Shown here: positions 23,331 through 32,165 of the stretch, piece after piece
Layout: every line of letters begins with the position of its first letter
Numbering within the stretch: the first letter of the stretch is position 1
Assembly: GCA_003249025.1 (NCBI GenBank)
Contig: QBMH01000018.1
Span: 7,072-39,263 of the forward strand
From: Leptolyngbya sp.
GTDB lineage: Bacteria > Cyanobacteriota > Cyanobacteriia > Leptolyngbyales > Leptolyngbyaceae
Length of the DNA: 32,192 nt
Direction: 5' to 3'
The notes under the pieces: model-generated
The model's input: only the letters and a program-made list of their open reading frames with translations
Told to the model about the DNA's origin: nothing
The model's database searches: none
Program-made: the position numbers and the translations under genes

Positions 23331-24031
23331 TAGTTTCTCCAATCGCGCTGAATTTCATCGGCTGCACGGCGATAATCGGCTTCGGCTTCTCTAGCGTTTT
23401 TTCCTCGCCATTGGGCGATCGCCACTCCATCTAAGGCTGCTCGTTCATGGGCTTTATAGGCTCGAATAAACGCATGACAGGCAGGAATCCCTAACTCCAT
23501 CAGGGTATTTTGGGCTTCTAGGGCTTCGCCTAAACAGCGCGGATCGACTTTGGTGAGTAACACGCGATAAGCCACATCCGCCGGAGTTACGGTTGCCCTG
23601 ACGGTTTCGATTAAGGCTGCCAGATCCATCGGTGCCGGGGGCGTGGGCAATACAACATAATCGGCAGCCGGAACGACGGCATGTAGGGCATCTGATCCCA
23701 AAGCGGGGGGTGTATCCACGACAATCACCTGATACTGTTGCAGCGATCGCAAATTTGCCAGCAGTAGTGGATCGGTTTCCTTCGTTAGGTCAAACTGAGT
23801 GGGCTTGCTGCTGCGCTCGACCCACCACGTTGCAGACCCTTGGGGATCGGCATCAACTAACAGGGTTGAGTAGCTCTCAGCTAAGGTAGCAGCCAAATTT
23901 ACAGCCGTTGTAGTTTTGCCGACTCCACCTTTGCCATTGAGTACCACCAATACCCGACTCCGTTGGTCAAATGATTTACCCCTTTGTTTGGCAGGGTCGG
24001 ATGTAATCTGAGAAGACACTTGCACTGACAC
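23330..24031 (-). CDS. mcdA: ParA-family ATPase, McdA-like (candidate)
   Basis: 233 residues from GTG 24031. Deviant Walker A K34-G-G-V-G-K-T is complete, including the signature Lys34; L-L-V-D-A-D-P-Q-G and V-V-D-T-P-P form the other nucleotide motifs. The C-terminal part is basic and helical, as in ParA ATPases that bind DNA non-specifically. ParA relatives move plasmids, chromosomes or large protein cargo. The overlapping downstream gene with the McdB traits suggests McdA, which spaces carboxysomes along the nucleoid. The presence of the signature lysine fits the type 2 McdA of most beta-cyanobacteria. A different cargo, or a chromosome-partition role, cannot be ruled out. No parS-like repeats are seen here. 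Confidence 0.85.
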   Translation of the reverse strand: MSVQVSSQITSDPAKQRGKSFDQRSRVLVVLNGKGGVGKTTTAVNLAATLAESYSTLLVDADPQGSATWWVERSSKPTQFDLTKETDPLLLANLRSLQQYQVIVVDTPPALGSDALHAVVPAADYVVLPTPPAPMDLAALIETVRATVTPADVAYRVLLTKVDPRCLGEALEAQNTLMELGIPACHAFIRAYKAHERAALDGVAIAQWRGKNAREAEADYRRAADEIQRDWRN

Positions 24032-24196
24032 GATCGCTCACTTATATCGCTGTCCCAACGGGAAGACTATAACGCGTTCTGTTCAAGAAACTCGCCTCCT
24101 CCTACAAATATTTGTTTCAAGTCGCAAAGATGAGTAATTAGAACTCATTGCTTAGGAATGCGGAATAATTAAGATACAGAATTATGAAAGAACCAC

Positions 24197-24234
24197 AAAG
24201 ACACGAAGGCACTAAGAACTATCTTCATGTCTTT
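24197..24234 (-). repeat. Imperfect hairpin between glgA and mcdA
   Basis: Arms AAAGACACGAAG (24197-24208) and CTTCATGTCTTT (24223-24234) match at 11 of 12 positions. The sequence resembles a widespread intergenic repeat ('CTTTGTGTCTTTGTGG'). It sits in 249 bp without a gene, upstream of the mcdA start and downstream of glgA. Confidence 0.55.
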
Positions 24235-24280
24235 ATGATTATCTCTATAAGTTATTAAATCTGCGATCGCTTAGCCAGTT

Positions 24281-25729
24281 TTAAGACACAAGTGCTTTCT
24301 TTGATGGGGTTTCTGGTTCTGCTTGAGCAGGGTTTAGATCTGGCTCACTGGCTGCGGCACCTAACATGCCACGATACAGGTCAATGTATTGAACCGCTGA
24401 TTGATCCCAGCTAAAGTCTTGTCTCATGCCGCGCTGCTGTAATTCGCGCCACTCTTTTTTGTAGTGGAACCCTTCCCACGCTCTCACCAGGCAGGTGTAT
24501 AAATCCAGCGGCTCATAGCGATCGAAACAGTAGCCCGTACCAACGTGATTCATTGGCTCGTGATGTTGCACGGTGTCTACTAACCCACCTGTTCGGCGCA
24601 CTACGGGAATGCAACCATAGCGCATTGCCAGCATTTGGCTAATGCCGCAGGGTTCAAAGCGGGAAGGCATCAGGAAGGTATCGCAACCCGCGTAAATCCG
24701 CCGCGCCAAAATATCGTTATGCAGCAGATAAACCGACATGCGACCGGGATAGCGGGAGGCTAGCTGCCACATTTGGGTTTCGTAGTAGCGATCGCCCGTT
24801 CCCAGCAAAATCATTTGGGCATCGCTGTATGCCATGAAGCGATCCAAAATTTGGATGACCAAATCCAGACCTTTTTGTTCAACCAATCGAGTGATCATGC
24901 CCATCAGAAATGCGCCAGAGTTCATTTCCAAACCGACTTCTTCTTGCAGGGCAATTTTATTGGCAGTGCGATCGTCCAAGGTCTCTGGGGTAAAGGTTTG
25001 GGTTAGGCTCTTATCCGTTGCAGGATTGTAAGATCCTGCATCAATTCCATTGACAATGCCAGATAGTTTGCCGCTGACAAAAGACATTAGTCCTTCTAGC
25101 TGTTCGCCATAGGCAGGCGTTTGGATTTGTTGGGCATAGGTGGGAGAAACGGTGGTGACGCGATCAGCAAACTGTATGGCTGCCGCCATGGTGTTGTGTC
25201 CTTGCATGTACCAGGGGCACCAAGTTATTTGCTCTAAATACCAGCGCCAGGGCCCTTGATACGCCAAATTGTGGATAGTAAATACAGTAGAAATGTCAGG
25301 AGTTTCATGCATCCAGACGGGAATCATGCCCGTATGCCAGTCATTGCAATGAATGATTTGGGGTCGCCAAGTGTAGTTCCAAGCGAACTCAGCCGCTCCA
25401 TTGGCAAATAACATGAATCGCCATGCTTCATCTTCACCCCCATAGACGCGCCGAGGCACAAAGGCAGGATGCCCAAACAAATACACGGGCACATCGGAAT
25501 TAGGCAGTTGGGTTTCAAAGATTTGGACATCCTGAAACATGACTTTGCCTTCCCAAATCGGCTCTTTGGGAACTTTCACCTTTTCGGAGAGAAATCCGTA
25601 ATAGGGCATCAGAATCCGCACATCGTGCCCCATTTTTCTCAAAACCTTGGGCAAGGCACCAACCACATCTCCCATGCCACCCACTTTGGCAAGTGGCGCA
25701 GCTTCTGCCGCAACAAACAGGATTCTCAT
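24281..25729 (-). CDS. glgA: Glycogen synthase, GlgA1 type
   Basis: 482 residues, near the family length. It adds glucose from ADP-glucose to the non-reducing ends of alpha-1,4-glucan. K15-V-G-G-M-G-D-V-V-G at the N-terminus is the ADP-glucose motif; [19 protein letters not shown] and R-F-E-P-C-G are further hallmarks. V-G-G-M-G-D matches cyanobacterial GlgA1 rather than GlgA2, which reads A-G-G-L-G-D. The C-terminal 25 residues are a Pro/Glu tail. It is a single gene, in the same direction as mcdA downstream. No glgB or glgC is in the window. Confidence 0.95.
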   Translation of the reverse strand: MRILFVAAEAAPLAKVGGMGDVVGALPKVLRKMGHDVRILMPYYGFLSEKVKVPKEPIWEGKVMFQDVQIFETQLPNSDVPVYLFGHPAFVPRRVYGGEDEAWRFMLFANGAAEFAWNYTWRPQIIHCNDWHTGMIPVWMHETPDISTVFTIHNLAYQGPWRWYLEQITWCPWYMQGHNTMAAAIQFADRVTTVSPTYAQQIQTPAYGEQLEGLMSFVSGKLSGIVNGIDAGSYNPATDKSLTQTFTPETLDDRTANKIALQEEVGLEMNSGAFLMGMITRLVEQKGLDLVIQILDRFMAYSDAQMILLGTGDRYYETQMWQLASRYPGRMSVYLLHNDILARRIYAGCDTFLMPSRFEPCGISQMLAMRYGCIPVVRRTGGLVDTVQHHEPMNHVGTGYCFDRYEPLDLYTCLVRAWEGFHYKKEWRELQQRGMRQDFSWDQSAVQYIDLYRGMLGAAASEPDLNPAQAEPETPSKKALVS

Positions 25730-25945
25730 GCTGGTTTCTATCCCCTAAACGGTCTACCCTTGCTCAATTGACGACCCAATCAGAATTTGCTGAAGTTCGC
25801 ACTGTGATCATAAACCAGTGAGGGACGCTCCTGTCTGTTCAAATGATTGAGATCAAATGATTTGGAAATTCCAGCAGGATCAGACCCTGATATTGCCCCG
25901 ATTGACTCAGCGGTCTTGCCTCACAGCCTGATCGACGACACAGGC

Positions 25946-26404
25946 TTAATTTTTATCGGGATCTATCATCTCAGGATTTATCATCCTATCTACTTCATCC
26001 AGAATGTCTTTGCTACCATAGCTAGGAAAATCAGCATCTCTGGGTTTATGGGGGCGAAAAACGTTGAGTTGAGATTTTTGACTCAGCATTGCTTGCACGT
26101 CCTCTTCGGAAATCCCGATTTCTTCCTCAAACATCAACTCAGCACCATGCTCTAGCTCATCGTCAATGACCATTAGATCTCGTAGCCCCCGATAAATCCA
26201 AGTGACTACTTTACTGTTGGGATTGAGGTAAAAATGTTCACTTTCTCGACCCAACTGCTCCGCTTTCACAAAGGCATCTTCCGATGAATTTGCTTGAACA
26301 AGCAGGATATTGACATGAACAACGTTGCGCGGCTCGTCTTCAGTTTGACATTCCATGACGAGTTCAGCAATATACCACTTTTCGTTGTTAGGGATGGCAG
26401 TCAT
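25946..26404 (-). CDS. DUF4288-type protein
   Basis: 152 residues, acidic, with no signal or membrane helix. The core W-Y-I-A-E-L-V-M-E-C, then H-V-N-I-L-L-V-Q-A-N-S-S-E-D-A-F-V-K-A-E-Q-L-G and W-I-Y-R-G-L-R-D-L-M agrees with the DUF4288 fold, whose function is unknown. The tail of about 55 residues is rich in Asp and Glu and may be disordered. It is 29 bp downstream of hemC on the same strand, so co-transcription is likely; no functional link to tetrapyrrole synthesis is known to me. Confidence 0.8.
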   Translation of the reverse strand: MTAIPNNEKWYIAELVMECQTEDEPRNVVHVNILLVQANSSEDAFVKAEQLGRESEHFYLNPNSKVVTWIYRGLRDLMVIDDELEHGAELMFEEEIGISEEDVQAMLSQKSQLNVFRPHKPRDADFPSYGSKDILDEVDRMINPEMIDPDKN

Positions 26405-26433
26405 GAAGATGTCAACCGTGCAGTGATGAGTTT

Positions 26434-27414
26434 CTAGCTGCGATCGAGAGTGGAAATAATCTCATCCAAAATCGCTTGGGCACCTTGTTCACGTAGTTGG
26501 TGAGCAAGCTGGATGCCGATTTTATCTGCGTCGATCGCTGCGCCCGTGACCGTATCTTGCACCAACCGTTGACCATCCAGACTAGCCACAATGCCTGTCA
26601 AGGTGAGTGAATCGCCTTCCAAAACAGTGTTTACGCCAATGGGAACCTGACAGCCGCCTTCCAGTTCGCGTAAAAATGACCGTTCGGCGTAGCAGCGATA
26701 GGCAGTCGGCAAATGCTCCAGCGCTTTCAGTACTGTTAGCACGTCTTCATCCCCAATGCGGCACTCAATCCCCAAGGCACCCTGCCCCACGGCATGAAGT
26801 GAAATGTCTGCGGGAATTGCCTGGTGAATGCGATCGCCCATGCCCAAGCGCTTTAACCCAGCAACCGCCAAAATCAGCCCATCATATTCCCCGGCATCCA
26901 GCTTTGCCAGCCGAGTATTCAAGTTGCCCCGCACATCCTTAAAGGCGAGGTGCGGAAAATGGTGGCGCAATTGTGCCAAACGGCGTAGCGAAGAGGTGCC
27001 AATTACTGCCCCTTCTGGCAATGTGTCAAGCTGAAGCCCTTGGTGCTTGGCGTGAACCACTAGGGCATCAGCCGGATTTTCTCGCTCGGTGACGCAGCCC
27101 AGCATTAAACCATCGGGCAAGTTAGTCGGCAAATCTTTGAGGGAATGAACCGCAAAATCAATATCACCACTGATCATGCCAACTTCTAATTCCTTGGTGA
27201 AAAGTCCTTTATCACCAATTTTCGCCAGTGCCACATCCAAAATTTTGTCACCTTGAGTACTCATGGTGTGGACTTCAAAGGTAATGTCTGGAAACGCGGC
27301 TTGGAGGCAATCTTTCACCCAATAAGTTTGCACTAAGGCAAGTTGGCTTTTACGAGAACCAATGCGAATCGTGCGGGTAGAAGTGGAAACGGTGGGTGCT
27401 GCGGCTGTAGACAT
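26434..27414 (-). CDS. hemC: Porphobilinogen deaminase (hydroxymethylbilane synthase)
   Basis: 326 residues. The enzyme joins four porphobilinogen units to hydroxymethylbilane on the path to chlorophyll, haem and bilins. The start [11 protein letters not shown], the catalytic D94 in V-H-S-L-K-D-L-P, the arginines in G-T-S-S-L-R-R and R-G-N-L-N-T-R, and the cofactor-bearing C255 in [10 protein letters not shown] are all intact. The N-terminus has about 13 extra Ala/Thr/Ser residues. The DUF4288 gene follows at 29 bp. No Shine-Dalgarno sequence is obvious before the ATG. Confidence 0.97.
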   Translation of the reverse strand: MSTAAAPTVSTSTRTIRIGSRKSQLALVQTYWVKDCLQAAFPDITFEVHTMSTQGDKILDVALAKIGDKGLFTKELEVGMISGDIDFAVHSLKDLPTNLPDGLMLGCVTERENPADALVVHAKHQGLQLDTLPEGAVIGTSSLRRLAQLRHHFPHLAFKDVRGNLNTRLAKLDAGEYDGLILAVAGLKRLGMGDRIHQAIPADISLHAVGQGALGIECRIGDEDVLTVLKALEHLPTAYRCYAERSFLRELEGGCQVPIGVNTVLEGDSLTLTGIVASLDGQRLVQDTVTGAAIDADKIGIQLAHQLREQGAQAILDEIISTLDRS

Positions 27415-27523
27415 AGCGCAAAGTTAAAGGTCTTTAATAAAGTGACTTTTTTCACCTTACCGCAGTGTGCATACTAATTGATGGGCTTTTCAACAGGCTT
27501 GAGTATTACAGATGATTAAGCTA

Positions 27524-27565
27524 AGTGTGGAGTACGGAGTGTGGAGTACGGAGTGTAGAGTACAA
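27524..27565 (-). repeat. Three 14-bp tandem units (two heptads each) in the hemC-SPS gap
   Basis: Three units of AGTGTGGAGTACGG, the last slightly altered (AGTGTAGAGTACAA). Each unit is a pair of related heptads, so the 7-bp period seen elsewhere is kept. The 269-bp gap between hemC and the SPS-like gene has no other feature that I could see. Confidence 0.88.
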
Positions 27566-27683
27566 AGCAAGAGGACATCAATCTATTTAATCAAAGGTGA
27601 CAGTCCAGTAGGACCTCTATCCGCCGTACCCTGCACCCAAACCGATCGCCGCTGACATTGCCAACCGCGATCGTCTGTTTTCC

Positions 27684-28958
27684 TTAAGCACTAACAGCAG
27701 CCAGTTCAGCTTTTTTAGCCGATTGCTTTGCTACATGGAGATATAGCTGACTCAGTTGATTAGCAACGCCGTCCCAGCTAAATTTCTCCTCCACATGGAG
27801 ACGGGCTTGCTGCCCTAATTGGGCTTGCCATTCGGGATTGGTCAGAATGCGGTCGATCGCTGCCGCAAACGCTGCGTCATCTTTAGGCGGTGCTAACAAC
27901 CCGGTTTCTTGCGATCGCACTGTAAACTGCAACCCTCCCACATCACTTGCCACAACGGGGATACGGCACGCCATTGCCTCGATCGCCACCAACCCAAATG
28001 GTTCGTAATGACTAGGCACCACACTCACATCCGCTGCCCCGTAGTAAGTTGGCAGCACCGATGGACTGAGGCGACCCGGAAATTCGGTGATTTCAGCCAG
28101 TCCCAATTCAGCCACAATGCCTTCGATCCGTTCCTGCTCATAGCCATCGCTCTGACCCGGACGACTGCCACCCCCGATAATCAGCATCAGTTTGCCACTA
28201 TCACGTAAGCTAGAACGCCCCATTGCTCGCACCAAGGTTTCAATCCCTTTGCGGGGATCAAACCGCCCGACATAAAGCACCACCTTTTCATCTGGAGCAA
28301 TCCCTAACGTTTGTCGTGCATCTTGGCGTGATACGGAACCAAAATGGCTGATGTCAGTACCACAAGGAATAATGTCAATCATGCCCTTGCTAGACACCAG
28401 CGATCGCATATGTTCCTTTTCTTGTGGACTGGTTGCTACAACTCTCTCGGCGGTTTCCAGAAGCGTTTTTTCCACGTCTAATCGCGTTGTTGCAACAATG
28501 GGAACCGTTGGAATCGACTGATATTTGACTGCGCCCAGCGAATGATAAGTATGAACCTGTGGAATATTTAAAATCTTTTTCAGTTGCATTCCAACCCAAG
28601 AAGACAGCCAATAGTTTGTGTGCAAAACGCGATATTGCAATCCAGACTGGCGCTGAAATTTCAGAAAACCCTGCACAAATGTTGGCAAATATTCAAACAG
28701 TTCATCGCGAGGAATAAAGGTTTGAGGTCCTGCTGTAATGCGAATAGTGCGGCAACGATCGCTATGTTGAACAATGGGAGCTTGGTCAGGATCAGCCCGT
28801 CGGGTAAACATATCGACCTGCCAACCCTGCCGCGCCAAAGCCTCTCCTACCTGACGTACATACACATTTTGTCCGCCTGCTTCTTCCTTACCGATCTCAG
28901 CCGAGGGATCACCGTGAACTGAAATTAGAGCGATGCACTTCTGGTTCTGGAAAAACAT
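27684..28958 (-). CDS. Sucrose-phosphate synthase, minimal type (SpsA-like)
   Basis: 424 residues, the length of cyanobacterial minimal sucrose-phosphate synthases without a phosphatase domain. It transfers glucose from UDP- or ADP-glucose to fructose-6-phosphate. Motifs: A-L-I-S-V-H-G-D-P, G-G-Q-N-V-Y-V-R-Q-V-G-E-A-L, V-H-T-Y-H-S-L-G-A-V-K-Y, V-G-R-F-D-P-R-K-G, and E-P-F-G-L-V-A-I-E-A-M. It matches the copy at 20322-21773 throughout, lacking only its inserted element. It has A-C-R-I-P-V where the other copy has A-C-G-T-P-V. A strong promoter at 29066-29094 serves it. A role in salt or desiccation tolerance is known for the family. Confidence 0.88.
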   Translation of the reverse strand: MFFQNQKCIALISVHGDPSAEIGKEEAGGQNVYVRQVGEALARQGWQVDMFTRRADPDQAPIVQHSDRCRTIRITAGPQTFIPRDELFEYLPTFVQGFLKFQRQSGLQYRVLHTNYWLSSWVGMQLKKILNIPQVHTYHSLGAVKYQSIPTVPIVATTRLDVEKTLLETAERVVATSPQEKEHMRSLVSSKGMIDIIPCGTDISHFGSVSRQDARQTLGIAPDEKVVLYVGRFDPRKGIETLVRAMGRSSLRDSGKLMLIIGGGSRPGQSDGYEQERIEGIVAELGLAEITEFPGRLSPSVLPTYYGAADVSVVPSHYEPFGLVAIEAMACRIPVVASDVGGLQFTVRSQETGLLAPPKDDAAFAAAIDRILTNPEWQAQLGQQARLHVEEKFSWDGVANQLSQLYLHVAKQSAKKAELAAVSA

Positions 28959-29065
28959 AGTTCTATTGATTAGAGCAACACTGAATGGACTGAAAATAGC
29001 CGTATTTTCTACAAAAAGTAGTGATTTCTCTCACATCTAGCAAATATTTTTTAAAGACTGTAAAA

Positions 29066-29094
29066 ACTAAAGACCTGAATTCAGTACTTGTCAA
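29066..29094 (-). promoter_or_regulatory. Strong sigma-70 promoter of the SPS gene, with palindromic spacer
   Basis: On the minus strand: perfect -35 TTGACA (29094-29089), 17-bp spacer, -10 TTTAGT (29071-29066). The spacer holds the palindrome CTGAATTCAG (29084-29075), a possible repressor site. It gives a leader of about 100 nt to the gene at 27684-28958. The rest of 28959-29179 has no visible gene. Confidence 0.6.
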
Positions 29095-29179
29095 CAACTG
29101 TAAAGCCCGCTTTCCGTTTGCCTGTCAGCCTAGAGAAATAAAATGGGGAAATCAAAAATATTTTTAAAGAAGTAACTGC

Positions 29180-29347
29180 TTACGTGGAAGACTGAACCGC
29201 TATACACTTTAGCGTCGGTTCCCTAATCAGATTTTCCCAATCGACGGCAGTGTAATTTTGACTGCGAAGTTCCTTGACGGTCACTTTGATCCATTGCACG
29301 AAATCCGTGTTGTAGATTGTTTGGCTAGTTGGGGTTTTGATCTTCAT
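29180..29347 (-). pseudogene. DUF29 remnant, truncated
   Basis: A 55-codon reading frame starts at ATG 29347. After T-I-Y-N-T-D-F-V-Q-W-I-K it reads V-K-E-L-R-S-Q-N-Y-T-A-V-D-W-E-N-L-I-R, which is the N-terminal helix pair of cyanobacterial DUF29 proteins. These normally run to about 150 residues. The match stops after W-E-N-L-I exactly where a palindrome begins (29194-29221), and the frame ends at TAA 29180-29182. Either the gene was broken by the palindrome or it was deleted at that point. DUF29 function is unknown. Confidence 0.7.
29194..29221. repeat. Palindrome at the break of the DUF29 remnant
   Basis: GAACCG-CTA (29194-29202) pairs with TAG (29210-29212) and CGGTTC (29216-29221), with a three-base bulge. 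It looks like a small mobile or dispersed hairpin element. Confidence 0.6.
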
Positions 29348-29459
29348 TGGTCAGCCTCATGGTGTGAAGGTCTGCTTTGTTGTAAGAAAGATTGCTTAAG
29401 ACTCGAAATACGAAACAATCGCGATCGCGCTTCATCAAAAACTTTCATATACTTTTCGC

Positions 29460-30233
29460 TTACACGGTGACCACATCGCTGAGGTGGAGTATTTTTCCAG
29501 CTTCGGAGGGGTGAGCGCGAGTATTAACTGCCAAGCAGTAGTAGTGTTTAAACCGCGAGGCTTCTGCCCAGGTGGGAAAGGTGGCTTTGCGCTGTTCTAC
29601 AAAGGTTTTTTGAAAGTCGGGGTAGGGTTGCCCGGTGATGGGATCGCGAGTAGGGACAATGCAGCGCTGGCAGGGATTCACGCCCAAGAATTGAACCGCG
29701 CCGATGTGAAAGGGCACCAAGTTGCCTGCGGTGCTAAACAGGCGCTCTTCCCAAAAGGATTCGGGGGCGGTAATCTCCAGGGTGGTACGGAGGCGCGATC
29801 GCAGATCTTCCGCGCTTAAGGGAAACCATGCAGCAACCGTTTCGATGGTTTCAGTGCTGACGATCGTTGGGGCGGGGGATTCTGTGTCGTCGGGGAAGCC
29901 CATTTCTAAGTTTTGGATCAGCTTGATGGGAAAGCCGAAGTAGTCGCCTAGCCAGCTTTCTAAGGGAGTGCGATCGCCGTCCAGATCAAACCTCACCGAC
30001 TCGGCAACGTCTTGCACCTGGAGGGAAACAGTGCGGTTCTCTAGATCAAAATTGGCGCGGAGTTGGTGAATCGCAGGGATGCGTTTACCGTTCACAAACT
30101 TGCCTTGATAGTCGATGATGGCAAATTCGCGATCGCCCTTCAGCGCTCCACTCGGCAGCACGGTCGCCTCAGTCACCGCCACACCATCAAGCGATTTAAT
30201 TGGATAGAGCAGAATCTTAGCAAGATGAACCAT
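29460..30233 (-). CDS. MOSC-domain protein (mARC/YcbX-like)
   Basis: 257 residues. The N-terminal beta-barrel region starts I-L-L-Y-P-I-K-S-L-D-G-V, followed by G-D-R-E-F-A-I. The MOSC core has L-R-S-R-L-R-T-T-L-E-I and, near the end, F-L-G-V-N-P-C-Q-R-C-I-V-P-T-R-D, whose first Cys is the usual molybdenum ligand. Such proteins bind the molybdenum cofactor and reduce N-hydroxylated compounds (mARC, YcbX), using a separate flavin or ferredoxin partner. Here no 2Fe-2S domain is fused. The TPR gene ends 8 bp downstream of its upstream edge, i.e. it begins right after the TPR stop, so the two form an operon. Confidence 0.88.
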   Translation of the reverse strand: MVHLAKILLYPIKSLDGVAVTEATVLPSGALKGDREFAIIDYQGKFVNGKRIPAIHQLRANFDLENRTVSLQVQDVAESVRFDLDGDRTPLESWLGDYFGFPIKLIQNLEMGFPDDTESPAPTIVSTETIETVAAWFPLSAEDLRSRLRTTLEITAPESFWEERLFSTAGNLVPFHIGAVQFLGVNPCQRCIVPTRDPITGQPYPDFQKTFVEQRKATFPTWAEASRFKHYYCLAVNTRAHPSEAGKILHLSDVVTV

Positions 30234-30241
30234 AGGACTAT

Positions 30242-31336
30242 CTACTTTTCGGCTTCTTGAATTAGGTCACTCCACACGGCAACGCCAGCAAACAGACTGG
30301 CAACCAGCAGGGCAAGGCTTTGACTGTGAGTGCTAAACAGGGCAACCAAACCAATCGCCACCAGCGCCGGGAGTTTTCGTTTAGAAAACAGTGTTAGAGC
30401 TTGGTTCAAATCATGCCACAGGCGTTTCTGCTCGGCAACGCTACAGTTACCCATCACCTGGCTGACCAGTTTGCCGGTCGTCAGCAAAGCATATAAACGG
30501 CTGCGACTGGCGGGATAGCAGGATGGATTTAGTGAAAGAGCTTGATCAAAGCTGGCGATCGCGATGTCAAATTGCCCTAATCGCCGCAATGATAGTCCTT
30601 GTTGATACCACAGATAAAAGTCACGTGGCTTGAGATCTAAGGCGCGATCGTAGCTGATTAGTGCCTCTTCATCGCGGCGTAACTTGCTGAGTGCCGTAGC
30701 TTTGTAGATCCACAGTTCTGCATCATCGGGGTTCAGTTCTAGCGCTTTGTCATAGTTTTCTAAAGCCTCTTCTGGCTGGTTTTCTTTGAACAGCAAGCCG
30801 CGCAGTCGCCATGCGAGATGCTCCTTTGGATTAGCTGCAATAGCGCGATCGCAGCTTTTTAGAGCTTCATTTCGCTGGTGCGATCGCGCTAGCTCCAAGG
30901 CTTTAAGGCTCCACACTTCCGAGGCATGAGGATTGAGTTCTAGTGCCTTTTCCAGGCTTGCCAGTCCTTCCTCTCGTTGCTCCAACTGCAATAACACAAA
31001 ACCGCGACCGCGCCATAGTGCATAATCATCTGGATCTATCTCAAGGGCGGCAGTGTAGTGTTTAAATGCGTCGTAATAGCGTTCTAGCTTGCTCAACACA
31101 CTTGCCTGACCTTTGAGCGCTGGCAAATAGTCAGGATTTGCCTGGATCGCTTGGGTGTAGTAAGCGATCGCGGCTTCAAACTGCTGCTCATCCGCCAAGT
31201 ACTGCCCTTCTTGATGGAGCAATAGCGTTTTTATCTCAATTGAGATCGATGCATCCTCAAGTATCTGGCGGCGTTCTGTTTGCGTCAAGTCGAGGGTTAC
31301 TTGATCGTTCATTCGGGAATCGTCCGGTTGATTCAT
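30242..31336 (-). CDS. TPR-repeat membrane protein
   Basis: 364 residues from ATG 31336; an upstream extension to 31429 is open but would overlap rpiA. An ATG at 31312 is a further option. About seven TPR units (34 residues each) run from residue 40 to 280, with the usual N-P-x-x-x-x-A/L-W and A-L-x-x-Y-D-x-A-L-x-L-x-P. The C-terminal part has one or two membrane helices (L-P-A-L-V-A-I-G-L-V-A-L-F and L-A-L-L-V-A-S-L-F-A-G). The TPR part would face the cytoplasm as a scaffold. The MOSC gene follows after 8 bp. It is divergent from rpiA. No specific partner can be named. Confidence 0.87.
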   Translation of the reverse strand: MNQPDDSRMNDQVTLDLTQTERRQILEDASISIEIKTLLLHQEGQYLADEQQFEAAIAYYTQAIQANPDYLPALKGQASVLSKLERYYDAFKHYTAALEIDPDDYALWRGRGFVLLQLEQREEGLASLEKALELNPHASEVWSLKALELARSHQRNEALKSCDRAIAANPKEHLAWRLRGLLFKENQPEEALENYDKALELNPDDAELWIYKATALSKLRRDEEALISYDRALDLKPRDFYLWYQQGLSLRRLGQFDIAIASFDQALSLNPSCYPASRSRLYALLTTGKLVSQVMGNCSVAEQKRLWHDLNQALTLFSKRKLPALVAIGLVALFSTHSQSLALLVASLFAGVAVWSDLIQEAEK

Positions 31337-31404
31337 AGAAGGTGCCACCAAAATAGTAGACTGACGAATGGAAGCTAGATTTCTAAACCACCCCAGGAAA
31401 ACCC

Positions 31405-32124
31405 ATGAGTGCAGAACTTGACCCCGCAACGTTGATGAAAAAGCAAGTTGGAGCCGCTGCCGCCGCCATGGTGCAATCTGGTTCTATTGTAGGACTGGGA
31501 ACTGGGTCAACCGCAGCATTTATGATTCAGGCATTGGGCGATCGCCTCAAATCGGGCGACCTAACAGACATTCAAGGCGTGACCACTTCCTTTCAAGGAG
31601 AAGTGCTGGCGCGAGAATGTGGCATTCCATTAACCACGCTAGATGTGATTGACGGGATTGATATCGCGATCGATGGAGCCGATGAAGTCGATCCCGATCT
31701 GAACTTGATCAAAGGGGGCGGTGCTGCCCACACTCAAGAAAAACTCGTGGAAGCTTTTTCTAAGAAGTTTATTGTGATTGTAGACAGCAGCAAGCTAGTG
31801 GATAAGCTGAATTTGAACTTTTTGTTGCCTGTGGAGGTGATTCCCAAGGCGCTGAACCCGGTGACAAAGGCGATCGAGCGTTTAAATGGCAAAGTAACGC
31901 TGCGGATGGGCGTGAAAAAATCGGGTCCCGTAGTCACCGATCAGGGCAATTTGATTTTGGATGTGAAATTTACCAATGGAATTGACGATGCCGCCGCGCT
32001 CGAAAAAACCCTGAACAATATTCCTGGAGTGCTGGAAAACGGCTTGTTTGTCAACATGGTAGATCTGGTTCTAGTGGGTGAAGTGATTGACGGTCAGCCT
32101 GTCGTGCGGGAAATTAAACGCTAA
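31405..32124 (+). CDS. rpiA: Ribose-5-phosphate isomerase A
   Basis: 239 residues, normal length. It interconverts ribose-5-phosphate and ribulose-5-phosphate in the Calvin cycle and the oxidative pentose phosphate path. The substrate loop G-T-G-S-T-A-A-F and the active-site D90, D93, K103 and E112 (D-G-A-D-E-V-D and [11 protein letters not shown]) are all in place, each nine residues on from their Escherichia coli counterparts. AGGAAA precedes the ATG. A heptad array starts six bases after the stop. No operon partner follows in the window. Confidence 0.97.
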   Translation: MSAELDPATLMKKQVGAAAAAMVQSGSIVGLGTGSTAAFMIQALGDRLKSGDLTDIQGVTTSFQGEVLARECGIPLTTLDVIDGIDIAIDGADEVDPDLNLIKGGGAAHTQEKLVEAFSKKFIVIVDSSKLVDKLNLNFLLPVEVIPKALNPVTKAIERLNGKVTLRMGVKKSGPVVTDQGNLILDVKFTNGIDDAAALEKTLNNIPGVLENGLFVNMVDLVLVGEVIDGQPVVREIKR

Positions 32125-32130
32125 GTTAGT

Positions 32131-32165
32131 AGTCAGGTTTCAGGTTTCAGGAGTCGGGTTTCAGA
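32131..32165 (+). repeat. Heptanucleotide array after rpiA
   Basis: Five 7-bp units: AGTCAGG, TTTCAGG, TTTCAGG, AGTCGGG, TTTCAGA. It begins six bases after the rpiA stop. Confidence 0.85.

Noticed and set aside
29258-29470. A 70-codon plus-strand frame ending at the MOSC gene
   Set aside because: It is antisense to the DUF29 remnant and has no support.
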